A DNA stretch of 64,000 nt from Neocallimastix lanati (nom. inval.) (GCA_016946835.1 JACVTC010000147.1:23501-87500); one strand, 5' to 3'. Shown: positions 50,141 to 63,220, numbered from the stretch's first letter. Numbers and translations are program-made. Notes: generated from the sequence alone by a model not told the origin.

Positions 50141-50465
50141 ATTAGTATATATATCATTAGAAATAAATATAAATATACATTGAATAGATAATATCAAATT
50201 TATATTAAAAAAAAAAACATTTAAATATAATGTAATTAAACGGACCATTCATATTTAAAAATATAAATATAAATTAATAAACATAAATATAAATAATAAA
50301 TATAAAAAATAAGAAATAAAAATAAATTATAAGTCTTTGCAAATTATCTTATGACCAATATTATATCAGTTGTTAGTAGATCTCTTATATTAACTTTTCG
50401 ATTGATAAAGTAAAAAATAAAATAATAATAAAAAATAAAAATAAAATAAAATAAAATAAAATAAA

Positions 50466-50498
<33 letters not shown>

Positions 50499-50787
50499 AT
50501 CTTTTTAAAAACAATTAAGATGGTTAATAATAATAAAATATTGAAAAAAAATAAAAATTAAAACTTTTTTTTTTTTTTGTATATAATTATATATATTTAA
50601 TTATAATTATTTTTTTTTTTTTTTTTATTTTTATTTTTATTTTTATTATTTTATTAATAGATATTATATATATAAAGGTATATTAATAAAAATATATTTT
50701 ATTATCATTATCATTATCATTATCATTAGTACGTTATGTTTTATTTTTATTTTTATTTTTATTTTTATTTTTATTTTTATTTTTTAG

Positions 50788-50856
<69 letters not shown>

Positions 50857-50897
50857 CATTTTTCATTTTTCATTTTTCATTATTTATTTTTCATTAT
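50141..50897. other. 3' flank of the second receptor gene
   Basis: AT-rich spacer with AAAAT units and poly(A) near 50,440-50,497, TTTTTA units at 50,736-50,785, an ATT run and poly(T) at 50,827-50,856. No gene. Confidence 0.5.
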
Positions 50898-51701
50898 TTA
50901 TTTTTCATTACCAATTTTTTCTAGAGCTAAATTAAAGAAATAATTATTTGGATTATTCGTTATTTTGTCCTCTTCATATTTAGTATAGTTACTATGAACG
51001 GATGGAAATTGCGAATTAGAATAAGTACCATTAATGGTATTACGAATAATAGGAGCACTCATACTAATATTATTATTGACTAGATCATAACGACTATTAT
51101 TATAATTAATTGGATTACTATGGCTACTGAAGTTACCATAATTTGAATTGGTAGTGAAATTAGAAAAATTATCCATGCTATTGTAATTACTATTACTATA
51201 TTTTGAAGGGGTACTACTATAGAGAGGATTATTACTGTGAGCACTCTTTGAACTATAAATGTTAGATCCATACATCTCTGTTCCTCCATCAGAATCATTG
51301 AAAGTAATTAAATCAATAATATTGGCTGGATATAACTGTTTTGCCATATGTGATTTTTTAGAATGTTTCATAATGAAAATAAGTCTTGTTCCTACTAAGA
51401 CGTAAACTGCCGAAAGACAACTAATTAAATAGAGATATAAAGTTATTAAAAAGTATCCATTTTGATTTAACTCTAAAAAGAAATAAGTTAATTCAGATAA
51501 TAAACATGAAATAAAGAAGAGAATGATAAAATAGAGACAGTTTCTTAATCCATATTTTTTGGAAACCTTAATAGTTTTAAGAATCATTAAAACCATTAAT
51601 AAAACCTAAAATAGAAATAATAAAAATGATAATAATAAATATGATAATAATAAAAATAAAAATAATAATAATAATAATAAAATTAATAAAAATGAATTTC
51701 A

Positions 51702-51732
<31 letters not shown>

Positions 51733-54431
51733 ATTAAAAATTAAAAATTAAAAATTAAAAAATTAAAAATAAATATATAAAAATGAAATTGTTTATATAT
51801 ATATATATATTTAAATTTTTTTTTTTTTTTTTTTGTATAACTTACAATGAAAGAATAATAAATTAATGAAACAATATTAAAGAGACCATTAAAGGGAGAA
51901 ATACACCAAAAGACACGATAATCGCCCTTACTTCCAGCCGTCCCTAAATAGAATTGATCAAAGAATGAAATGGTCATGATCAATCCGAAGGCTAATACTA
52001 AAATTAAAATGATAAAGATGATTAAATGTTTATCATTTAATTTTTTACCGAAATTAATTTCACTATTATTGGTGTAAATGTAATAGATACGGAAGGTGAT
52101 GGCAAGAAGTGGTAAAAAGATTAGGTTACAAATGAAAAATTTTAAGACAGAATAGATATGACAGGTTAATACGTCTTGAACCATGGAATGCAAAGGAGGA
52201 TATATTAAATTTAATATAATTCCCATGATAACTAGATTGGATAAAAGAGGAGAAATGGCTTTCATGTAAGGATTCTTTCTTTTCCTATAAACTAATACCA
52301 TTATTACTATCAAGATAAGGATAATTAGGAATACACCGGCATCAGTAGCGATGATAGAAGGACTGAAATAGTATTCTTCTTTGTTTAATTTAAGTAAATT
52401 GGAAAAAAGTTCTGTGATAACGGTATTATTTTGATTCTGTAGATACTTTTCTAGAGTTACCGGTAAAACTAGACGAGTTTCTAAGAAGCTAGCCACATAT
52501 CTATCCTTATCAAATACCGTTTTAACATTAATATCTTTTAAATGACTTCTCAGTTCACAAATGTCAGGATTCATTTCACAATATCCGAAAATGACTCTAT
52601 CTTTATCCTTCTTGGTGAAATCAAAAGTGGGAATAATACCGAAATGAATGGCACGCTGCATCTGCGATTCTCTTGAGGTTAGTCGAAAGGCAATCTTTGC
52701 TAAAAGATCCTTTTTTTTTTCAGAATTTTTATTAACGACTAAATACTTTCGAGTGAGTACACTATAATTACCTGGTAACAATTGTTTATTTAATACTAAG
52801 GTACTATTATTACTTTGTTGGACTTGTTCCATCATATATTTAGCATAGGAAGCTTTTCCCATAAAGTTACCGGTTTTCTTTTCCATAAATAAACGATAGG
52901 ATTCCTCGGTGGTTAAGGATAAGGTCTTATTTAAATTATTAATATAACCCATGCCTTTCATATAATCATTAAAACGGTTAAATGTAACCTCACTACCTGA
53001 ATCATACAGCTTTTTATAGTATTCGGAATTACCGTTGGGAGCTTCATAAAGATTATACATAAATTCTAAAAATTGATTTAACAATACATCTTTATTACCA
53101 AAAGCACCCATTCTATAGTAATACTCTCCATTTTGTTGTTTTAAGGTTTCATCACAATTAACCTTGGAAAAATCAATTGAAATGTTTTCACTTTTATTAT
53201 TAGCAGTTGTAATTCCTTGAGTATTATTTTTATTGGTATTGGTTTCTATAGGAACTTCATTAATATCAAATTCCTCCTCCTTCTCCTTATTACCATCTTT
53301 AGTAGTAGCAGTAGCAGTTGTTCTTGTTGTTGTTGTTGCTTCTTTTGTTGTATTAGTATCATTTGCTTTTTTATCACTGTTACTTTTCTGATTACCCTCA
53401 TTATTATTTTTTTTGGTAGGAGTTGCATTATTAGTATTTTTAGTATCTTTACCATCCTCGTTATTATTTTTTGTATTTTGTTCATTTTTATTTGATTTTT
53501 CGTCTGGTGAAACTTGACCCGTACTATTATTGAAATCTTGAAGGGATCGTTTATTCTTTTGTCCATCAGCAGAATTCGATTTAGTATTGTTATCATTATT
53601 AGTATTGGTATTGTTATTGTTGTTAGCATTAGTATTAGTATTAGTATTAGTATTAGTATTAGTATTAGTATTAGTATTAGTATTGGTATTAGTATTGGTA
53701 TTGGTATTGGTATTGATATTAGTACTGTTATTGGTATTCATATTGGTATTGGTATTGATATTGGTATTAGTATTTGGATTTTTATTTTCTTCATGAATAA
53801 TATTATCGAGACAGTAACCAAAAGTTTTATCCTTTTCGGTTTCAGAGAAATAATAATTTACGTTGAAATCGACTTCATAAGGAAGTCCAATTAAATGAAT
53901 ACTATCATATTTTCCATCTCTTAAAGTTTGGTCATCATTAAAAGATAAATCATAGCCCTGCTCATACTGATTTAATTCGATAAAAAATTCATCAATATTT
54001 TTAATATTTAAAGCCCCTTCAATAATGACATTACGTATGTAGGATCGATCACTAAAGAGAAGTCGATCATCTATGATGACCAAATCATATTTTGAAGTTC
54101 TTAATTCATTAATAATACATTCTAAATAGGCAGCATATTCATGATCTATACGGAAAGGCGAAGGGGCTTCTTCATTTTCATAAGAAACGACCACCTCAGG
54201 ATTATGGTCCATTTTCGGTTGACAATAGGATAATTCAACTTTATAATCAGGAAGGCCATCAATATTAATATTATTAGTTAAGGCTTCACTATACTTTACC
54301 AAATATTGAGAATCAAAAATATCTGGTTTATCGATTAATATTCTTATCACTTTATCATCAGTGGCATTTACTACTAAAAAATATAGTATTAAAGAAATAC
54401 CATAATAATATAAGTTTGACAGTATTTTCAT
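50898..54431 (-). CDS. Class C (GABA-B-like) seven-helix receptor with solute-binding-type ectodomain, copy 2
   Basis: Two exons (54431-51846 and 51605-50898; 240-nt intron with GTAAGT donor) encode 1,097 aa. A hydrophobic signal peptide covers residues 1-23. The ectodomain to about 690 follows copy 1: RILIDKPDI, YDLVIIDDRLLFSD, HLIGLPYEVDFN, LTTEESYRLF, SVLTRKYLVVNK, FGIIPTFDF. A Thr/Asn/Lys low-complexity insert at 214-412, including an Asn-Thr dipeptide run at 219-278, sits at the same place as the first insert of copy 1. Helix 1 starts near 696; class C features include the Cys residues LTCHIY and FWCISPF and the loop KKLNDKHL. The motif before helix 6 is changed to KKYGLRNCLYF. The tail (943-1,097) is Ser/Asn/Tyr-rich and ends with NPNNYFFN, shared with copy 1. 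The intron falls at the same aligned site as in copy 1 (after YYSFI versus YYGII). The two are paralogues; ligand and G protein are unknown. Confidence 0.9.
53598..53777 (-). repeat. Hexanucleotide coding repeat encoding Asn-Thr
   Basis: AATACT/AATACC units (TATTAG/GGTATT on the plus strand) lie within receptor copy 2. A central block of pure TATTAG units is flanked by mixed TATTGG variants, so the centre is the youngest part. Confidence 0.92.
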
Positions 54432-56086
54432 TTTTTATATTTATTTTATTTGTTATTATTGAGTTTCTTTTAATAAAAAATTAATACTTATTGAAACCAA
54501 AAAAAAAAAAAAAAAAGAATAGAAAATAAATAATAATTTCTTATAATATTATATTCTTTTTTTTTTTTTTTTTATTATTACTTTATTTATTTTATTATAT
54601 TTTATTTTGTATTCGATTTTTATTCGCTTATTTCTTAAAAATAGTATATCAAAATTTTTATAATTATATCTATTTATAACATAATTAATCTCGGTAGTTT
54701 TTTTTTTTTTTACTTTATTAAATTATTATTATTTTTTTTTTTAATTTTATCTATAAAATTAAATAAATTATAGTTTAAAATGTTTTATTTACAGTTAAAT
54801 TAAATATTATCAAAAAATATTATTATCTAAATTTTTAAATTATATTAATATTTTATTACTTAAAATTAAAATAAAATAAAATACTTAAATAAAAAAAAAA
54901 TAATAATAATAAAAATAAGCAAAAATTTTAAATTTAAATCAATAGAAATTTCTTTTTAGAAATTTTATTTATTTATTTATTTTTTCTATTTTATTAAATA
55001 ATTTATATAATAGTACTCTTATACTTTTTTTTTTTATAAACTTAACCTTTATTTAAAAAAAAAAAAAAAAAAGTCTTTTATTTTTTTATTTTTATTTTTT
55101 TCTTAATTTCTTTTTAATATTTCTAATATCTATAATACTTTAAATAAATTAATTAATTTTATTATAATTATAAATATATTTATTGAAAAAGTTAAATTAG
55201 AAAAAAAAAAAAAAAATGTATTTCATTTTATTTATATTATATGAAATTTCCTTCTATTAATTTTTTTTATTTATTGCTCCTTTCTTGTATATACAGCCAT
55301 TCATCTATTATTCAATTTATATGTACTTTCTATTTTCTGTTTTTATTGTTTTCTTCTTGTCAATTTTGTTGTATTTTATCTTGTAAATTTTTTTTTTTAA
55401 AAAAAAAAAATAAAAAAAAATTCATAGATTTAAATAAAAATGAAATCCTAAAAATTTTTTTTTTTTTTTTAAATATTTAAAAGTCAAGAATAAATATTAT
55501 TTATGTAATAGAGAAGAAAAAAAAAAGAAGAAGAAGAAAGAAAAATATAAATATAATTTAAAATATTAATAAAATATAAACAATTTAAAACAAAAAACAA
55601 ACTTTAATAAAAACAAAAATCGAAAAATACAAAAAAAAAAAACAAAACAATGAAATAAATAAATAATTAATTAATTCATTTTAATATAATATAAAGTTGA
55701 AGATCAATCCATAAAAGAAAAAAAAATTAATTTTAGATAATTTATATATATATATATATTTAGAAAATATAAAAAAGAAAAATGTATATAAAAATTAATT
55801 AATAAAAAAAAAAAGATTATGTTTAACAAAATAAACTAAATTAAATTAAATTTAATTAAATTTAATTAAATTAAATATTAAATTTTATTTATATTTAAAA
55901 TGAGATATTCCCTTTTTTATATATTATATAGTTTTAATTAATTTTTATTTTATTTGTTTTATTTATATATATTATATTTGCAAATAATAGTATTTTATTT
56001 TTTGAATTAAAATTTTATAGTTTTAATTTTATTATTTATCTATTTACTATTTATTTATTATTTATTTATTATTTATTTATTTATTT

Positions 56087-56157
<71 letters not shown>

Positions 56158-56175
56158 TTATTTATTTATTTATTT

Positions 56176-56207
<32 letters not shown>

Positions 56208-56803
56208 TTATTTATTTATTTATTATTTATTTATTTATTATTTATTTATTTATTTATTATTTATTTATTATTTATTTATTTATCATTTCTGTTTTTTTCT
56301 AATTTTATTTAAATGTTTAAATTTGTTTGGGTTAAAAGATATTTATATTAATTATAAATTAAATTAATTCTCTTAATCTTTGTCAATTAATTAAAATTTC
56401 TATTTATTTATTTATTTATTTTATATATATAATTATATATAAATTTTATTATTAATTATTATTAGTTATTATTTATATCTAATTTTTTTTTTATTTTTTT
56501 TTTTATTATTTTAGGTTAACGTTAGTTAGAGATAAAAATGATCATTAATTATGAATACCTTAATTCTTGAAAATGTCTCTCTTTTTTTTTTTTTATTATT
56601 AATTAAATAATAAAAGGTTTAATTTTTATATTGTTTTATTATTAATGAAATTACCTTCAACTTAACAATTAATAATTTGAATTTTTTTCATTAATATATT
56701 TATTTATATATATATATTTATATAAATATTATAAATATTTATTTACTTAAAAGTTTATATCTTTTATGGGTTTTTTTTTTTTATTTTATATAGCTTTATT
56801 TTT

Positions 56804-56835
<32 letters not shown>

Positions 56836-58114
56836 CTTTATTCTTTATATATATATCTATATATAAATTTCTTCATTTCATTCATTTCTTTTTTTTTACC
56901 TTTGCCTTTTTCCTTTTTTTTTTTTTTTTTTTTTTGATAATTTTTAATATAAATGTATAAATGTGTTGGATGATATTCCATTTAAATTTTATCTCAATTA
57001 AATTTTATCGAATGAATATTAAATTTTTTTTCTAAATTTAACTAAAAATTATAATTATTTATTTATTCTATATTAAATTTTTTATCTTTTCATTTAGTCC
57101 CTTACTTCCACTCTGCCATCCTTTACTTTTATTTTTATTTTTTTAATTATTAAAATAAATAAATAAATAATAAATAAATAAATAAATAATAAATAAATAA
57201 ATAAATAAAAAATAAAATTTTAAATAAATTTTTTTCATTTGATTTTATACAAGATTTATTTAATTTGTGTAACATAGAGTCATCTTTCCATTCTAGATTT
57301 ATAATATAAAAAAAATTTATTATATATTTAATAATTTTATAATGAATAAAATAGAACATAGCTAATATATAAAAAATCCTTTGTAGTATTAGTCATAACC
57401 ATTTCAAGAAATGAAAAAACAAAAATTAGCTCCTAATAAAGCTGTGTAAAGGTTTTATCGATATATATTTTTATATAAAAGAATTATATATAAAGCATAT
57501 ATAAATTATATACATATTGTAATATTTATAAAAAAATAAACTTTGTTATAAAAATAAAGCAAATTAAAAAAAAAAAATAATTATAAAGCAAGCATAGATA
57601 AAAAAAAAGAATTATAAATAATAAATGAATTCTTTACTAATTGATTATAACATTAATTATAACAATAACAATGAACCAATTTATTATAATAATAAAAAAA
57701 AAAAAAAGTAATGATTAAACATTAATCATTAAATCATCCATTTTTAAATAATAATTACACTAATAATAATACAACTGAAATAAATTGAATATAATAGTAT
57801 TTATTTAAAAAAAAAAAAAATTAATTATTAAATATATACAGAATGTTTATTATTAATAATTAAAAATAAATAAATAAATAAATAAATTTTATATTTAAAC
57901 TTTAATTACTATTTTTTTTTTTTTTATCTTTTACACAAAAAAAAAATAAAAAAAAAAAAATTTACATATTGACCACTAAAATTTAAATTTATTTAATAAA
58001 TAGAATTGCTGCAATTAGAATAATGAGTAATACTTTTATTATTTTAAACAATTAATTAAACTTATTAAACTTTCCTTATTCATTAGGAATTTTTGTCATT
58101 ATATATAAAACTAT

Positions 58115-58169
<55 letters not shown>

Positions 58170-58236
58170 TTTTATTTATTTATTTATTTATTTATTTATG
58201 TTATATATATATTATTATTTATATAATTTATAATAA
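54432..58236. other. Intergenic AT-rich region without a supported gene
   Basis: It contains poly(A)/poly(T) tracts, a TTTATTTATTA array at 56,035-56,285 and a pure TTTA array at about 58,108-58,199. Open frames of 60-80 codons (for example 55,241-55,480 and 56,766-56,960) are Phe/Lys/Ile-rich translations of simple sequence. Nothing else is recognised. Confidence 0.5.
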
Positions 58237-58237
58237 T

Positions 58238-58555
58238 ATATGTGTAATATTACTTTTATTATATATTATTTATTATTTATTATTTATTATTTATTATTTA
58301 TTATTTAATTATTTATTATTTATTAATTATTATTTATATGTGTAATATTACTTTTATTATATATTATTTATTATTTATTATTTATTATTTATTATTTATT
58401 ATTTAATTATTTATTATTTATTAATTATTATTTATTATTTATTATTTATTATTTATTATTTATTATTTAATTATTTAATTATTTAATTATTTATTATTTA
58501 TTATTTATTATTCAATTATTTATTATTTATTATTTAATTATTTATTATTTATCAT
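58238..58555. repeat. 98-bp tandem duplication leading into a TTATTTA array
   Basis: The block starting ATATGTGTAATATTACTTTT at 58,238 recurs at 58,336 with the same downstream TTATTTA units and an AATTATT variant, then heptanucleotide units continue to about 58,550. Confidence 0.85.
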
Positions 58556-58559
58556 AAAA

Positions 58560-59820
58560 ATTTAAAATAATTAGTTCTAGAATTATGAAAATTTTATTTT
58601 ACTAAATAAAATACTAATCAATTTATTTATTCATTTATTTATTTATCTTTCTATTTATTTATCTATGTATATATACATTTATTTATTTAATACATATAAT
58701 AATATAATAATGAAATAAAAAATAATTTTATTTTATAGTTTTATATTTTAGTTTTAAATTGATCTGCTGTTATTATTATATGAAAAAAAAATATTTTTTT
58801 TATTTAAATAAAAATATGAAAAAGATGTAAATATTTTTTTTTGATAATAAATAGTATTAATAATAAAATATTGAGATTGAGTAAATTTTGAGTGAAGGTT
58901 CAATCAACTCTAACACATCAAGAATAATTTGTCGAGTAATATGAGATGATTATTATTAATAATATATTGATTATTATTAATCAAAAAAAAAAAAAAAAAA
59001 AAAAAAAAAATTATATATTATTTAATAATAATATGTTATGAAATATAATATTACAAATATTAGTAATTATGATTAATGTTGTATTTTTTTTTTTTTTTTT
59101 TTAAAAATAAAAATTTATTATGTATAATATATATGAGATATATAAGATATATTTATTAATTAATAAATAATTAATTAATATTTAATATTTAATATTTTAT
59201 GTTTAATATTCAAGAATGAATAATTAATATGTAAATATTTAATATTTAATATTTAATATGTAACAATGATTATTTAATATTCAAGAATGAATAATTAATG
59301 TGCAATAATGAATAATAAAATATTTAATTAAATGAAATATCGTTATATGTCATTATCATATCATAACGGATATGAAAATAGATCCCAATAACTATTCAAT
59401 GGTTTTACCTACAGGTTGAGTATTGCAAATAAATTCATGGGATATTATCCGTTCATTTATCCGTTACAAGGTTTAATATCTCAATGAAATTAAGTAAATG
59501 TGTCAAATATGGGAGTGTCAACTTTTTTTTTTTTTTTTTTTTTTGTTGGTTTGTTTTACTTTTTGTTGATTTGTTTGTTATTCAAGTAATTGATTCGTTA
59601 TTTGTTATTTATATAATAAAAAAAATAATAATAATTATTTTTTTTTTTAAAAAATTTATTATTTTAATTATATTATTAATTAAATTATTAAATTATTTTA
59701 ATTCTTTTCTTATAATTTTTTTTTTTAATCTTTAATTAATTTAATTTATATTTTATTCATAAAAAAAAAAATTATATATATTATATTTTATTTTTATTTT
59801 ATTCAATTTATACTTCATAT
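58560..59820. other. Spacer with a short non-repetitive island at 59,340-59,515
   Basis: Mostly simple sequence. The island 59,340-59,515 has higher G+C and a short open block on the plus strand (LFNGFTYRLSIANKFMGYYP) bounded by stops. It is a possible coding remnant of unknown origin. Confidence 0.4.
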
Positions 59821-59824
59821 TCAT

Positions 59825-60370
59825 ATGTATTATTTATTATTTATTAATATTTATTATTTATTATTCAATTATTTATTATTTATTATTTATTATGTATTAT
59901 TCAATTATTCAATTATTCAATTATTCAATTATTCAATTATTCAATTATTCAATTATTCAATTATTCAATTATTCAATTATTTATTATATATTATTTATTA
60001 TTCAATTATTTAATTATTCAATTATTTATTATTTATTATTTATTATTCAATTATTCAATTATTCAATTATTTATTATTTATTATTTATTATTCAATTATT
60101 CAATTATTCAATTATTTATTATTTATTATTTATTATTTATTATTTATTATTTATTATTTATTATTCAATTATTCATTTATTCATTTATTTATTATTTATT
60201 ATTTATTATTTATTATTTATTATTTATTATTATGTATTATTAATTACTTATTACTTATTTATTATTTATTACTTATTTAATTATTTATTATTGATTATTT
60301 ATTGTTCAATTATTCAATTATTCAATTATACAATTATTTATTATTTGTTATTTATTATTTATTATTTATT
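59825..60370. repeat. TTATTTA / TTCAATTA array
   Basis: Heptanucleotide TTATTTA units alternate with runs of a related TTCAATTA... unit (59,895-59,980). Blocks of both types are repeated two or three times, so higher-order duplication is visible here too. Confidence 0.93.
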
Positions 60371-60399
60371 TTATTTTATTTTTTTATTTTTATTATTTT

Positions 60400-60659
60400 T
60401 TACAGCCGCAATTATTGCGAACTTTAATCTTTATTTATTTATTCATTTATTGATTATATGAATATTAACGAACCACACACCTCTATATCACTTATTCCAG
60501 ATTAGGGTTTGAATTGACTGTCTGAAAGAAATTAATATGGTCTTCCCCTTCAGAGGCATTGACCCTCTACTAGTCTGTCTTACTATATTTTCAGAGTTGA
60601 CGACTCCTAGTTAGTTTGCGGTTTTTTACCGTCGGAATAGCAACCCTTGTCGTGTACTA
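60400..60659. other. Short G+C-richer island next to LINE remnant D
   Basis: About 260 bp without simple repeats, including TTTGCGGTTTTTTACCGTCG near 60,615. No open frame, tRNA fold or known motif is recognised. It may be the 3' part or the insertion site of the neighbouring element. Confidence 0.35.
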
Positions 60660-60761
60660 GCCCTAGGCATAATTTCTGTAAAAGAGAGCCGCAGATCTCA
60701 CCAAGAATAATGTTTTTGAATATTCACTAGAAATGATTTGGTTATTAAAACAAAACATCCC

Positions 60762-60802
<41 letters not shown>

Positions 60803-62475
60803 AATCAATAATGTCTACATCTCTTCCACCAAGAAGGAAAGTTATATAATCGTTACCACTTCAAATATATAGATATATATGTATATATATATACTCATTA
60901 TTCAGAAAATTAATTAAATTAACACAATTTTTCACCAATTGAACTATTCACTACATTATTAGTAACGATACGATTATTTTCACTATCACTAATATTAATA
61001 TTCCTATTATCTCTATGTCTCTATCACTAATACCTTTTTAGGTTAACTCTTGACTTGAGAGATAAAAAAAAAAAAGGTAGGATTTTACTATTATTTAAGA
61101 AATCTTGAAAACTTTTCCCTGAACTATTAAAATGACACATTGATTGATACCAAATTTGCATTTTTCATTATTTCTAGCCCACCTACTGACAAAGTTTAAA
61201 CAATTTCTTAAGTTGAGATCTTGTTGGAGCACATAACAAGCACAAACACAAATGTCATCAGTAAGACAAAAAAAAAAAAAAAAACCTCCACAACACAACA
61301 ACGTTTATCACCAATTGAGATTCCATATTTATCACAATTTAATTAAAAAAAAAAATATCATTATTAATGAACAAGTTAAATAAAATTGGTGAGAGGGGAA
61401 CCAACCTTGACGAACTCTTTTCTTAAATTAACTTAAAATGATTCTGATAATTGTCCATCGACCCTTAACTACAAACCATGGAAGATAAGTACAAGTTTTC
61501 AATAAATTTATAGCACTTAACCTCTAATAATACCAAAGAGATGAATTTTCATTAATATCTAATATACATTGGGAACTGAATCCTACGCCTTTTTTTAAGG
61601 TTCAAAAAAAAAAAAAAGCAAGGTAAGTATCTTTATTAACAAATTTTTTCATCTCTGACATATACTTCTTACTTCTTAATGAAGTGTAAAGAGTGATACA
61701 CTAATACTTTGGTAAATTTCCCATTCTTGTTGCCTTGGACTTTCCAAAATTCCTTAGTTCAAAAGAATCTTTCAATCTTTCCAGCAATCTTTAGAAAGAC
61801 TATGACCTGAAGAATCCCCGACCCTAAGAATTTATAAATGAGAATGCCAAAGCATATAATATTTTTTTCATCTGTAGAAGTTACCAATTCATTTTTATTG
61901 GTTTTAAAAGGATGAGTGACCTTGAAAGATTGATTAATAATTTTTTTTTATTCCTAAATTCGTTACACTATTTTATGAATTGATTTACATATTCTTATTA
62001 TACGAATCAACTATTTTTTAGCAAATTCATTGGTATTATTTATAGAAACATATTACTTAATTTGTATGTAATTTAATATGTTTTTTACCTTTTGAAGACA
62101 ATAAATTTTGTGGGAACATTCAAAATATCGCTTTTCTAATTTCTATTGAAGATGTAATCGATAAATCCTTAGCAAATGGAAATTAGTAGTGTTTAATGAA
62201 CTTTTTCAACTACACCGTCTGCTGAAAGTTCTTCATTTCCTAATTCTTCACTAAGAATCTCAAATTTTATTGTGATCACAAGTTTCTTTCTTATATTCAA
62301 AAACATTTATACCTATCCCTCCTAACAAATATTTTTTTTTTTTTGGTAACAAAAATGATTCATCTGTGGTTGTTTTCTTTCAATAAACTAGGAACAATTT
62401 ATGATCAGATAAGGGAAGGATAATCAACAAAATAAGCAGTTAAATATTTTAAGACAGCATACTTGAACGGACTAA
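60660..62475 (-). mobile_element. LINE remnant D: endonuclease and RT pieces with internal deletion
   Basis: This is a minus-strand paralogue of remnant B. The AP-endonuclease SDH motif survives as SDHKLFLVY at 62,383-62,409. The RT region is frameshifted: the KAYD block is damaged near 61,590, the RQG block is near 61,390-61,430, and the active-site box reads LTDDICVCA at 61,239-61,265, keeping both aspartates. Between about 61,030 and 61,040 it lacks roughly 950 bp that remnant B has (about 32,490-33,440), including the Cys-rich region. It is inactive. Confidence 0.82.
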
Positions 62476-62800
62476 ACGCAAGATCAAGATCTGATGAATA
62501 TCTACCTCTAGTCCATGAAATAGGTGAATCATTAATTGGGAAGAATAAACCAGTTATCAAGGTTTACACTTGGTTAATTTATCTTGTAAATCAGTTGTAA
62601 ATCAACGGTACTCAGGTTAAAGTCTACAAGAAGAATAAATGGGATGATTTCGTGTGATTCTGAAGCCATATGAAAACTTCAAATAATGCCTGTCGGACTT
62701 GTAATGAGTGTTTCTTAGTGAGAATATAGGACATTACCTATCAAGCACATTAGAGTTGATTCCATTAGACTATATGTTGTTAAAGAAACAAGATGAGTAA
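62476..62800 (+). pseudogene. Unidentified coding-like remnant
   Basis: Right beside remnant D, the plus strand holds an open block with balanced composition: HEIGESLIGKNKPVIKVY near 62,513-62,565, then after one stop NGTQVKVYKKNKWDDF to about 62,655. It looks like real protein sequence but I do not recognise the family. It could be another part of a mobile element in the opposite orientation or a fragment of a host gene. Confidence 0.4.
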
Positions 62801-62824
62801 TAGGAATTATCTACAGGAACTGCT

Positions 62825-62975
62825 TCATTATTATTTATTACTTATTTATTATTTATTATTTATTTATTATTTATTATTTATTATTTATTATTTATTATTT
62901 ATTATTTATTATTTATTATTTATTATTTATTATTTATTATTTATTATTTATTACTTATTATTTATTATTTATTAT
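62825..62975. repeat. TTATTTA heptanucleotide array
   Basis: About 20 nearly perfect TTATTTA units followed by a poly(T) run. Confidence 0.93.
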
Positions 62976-63152
62976 TTGATTTTTTTTTTTTTCTTTTTTT
63001 TGACAAGGATGAGAATACACTTCCAGTGCTTTATTGAATAGATTAAAAATATTTTTATGGATTAACATTTTTTTAAAAAAATTAAAAAAATTACATTATA
63101 TAATTTAAAGATAAAAAATAAAATTTATGTGAAAACGATTAAGTAAAATAAA

Positions 63153-63217
<65 letters not shown>
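63153..63217. repeat. AAT microsatellite
   Basis: About 21 perfect AAT units. Confidence 0.95.

Positions 63218-63220
<3 letters not shown>

Noticed and set aside
60480-60530. B-box-like GGTTTGAATTG
   Set aside because: No A box or tRNA cloverleaf around it; a single short match is expected by chance.
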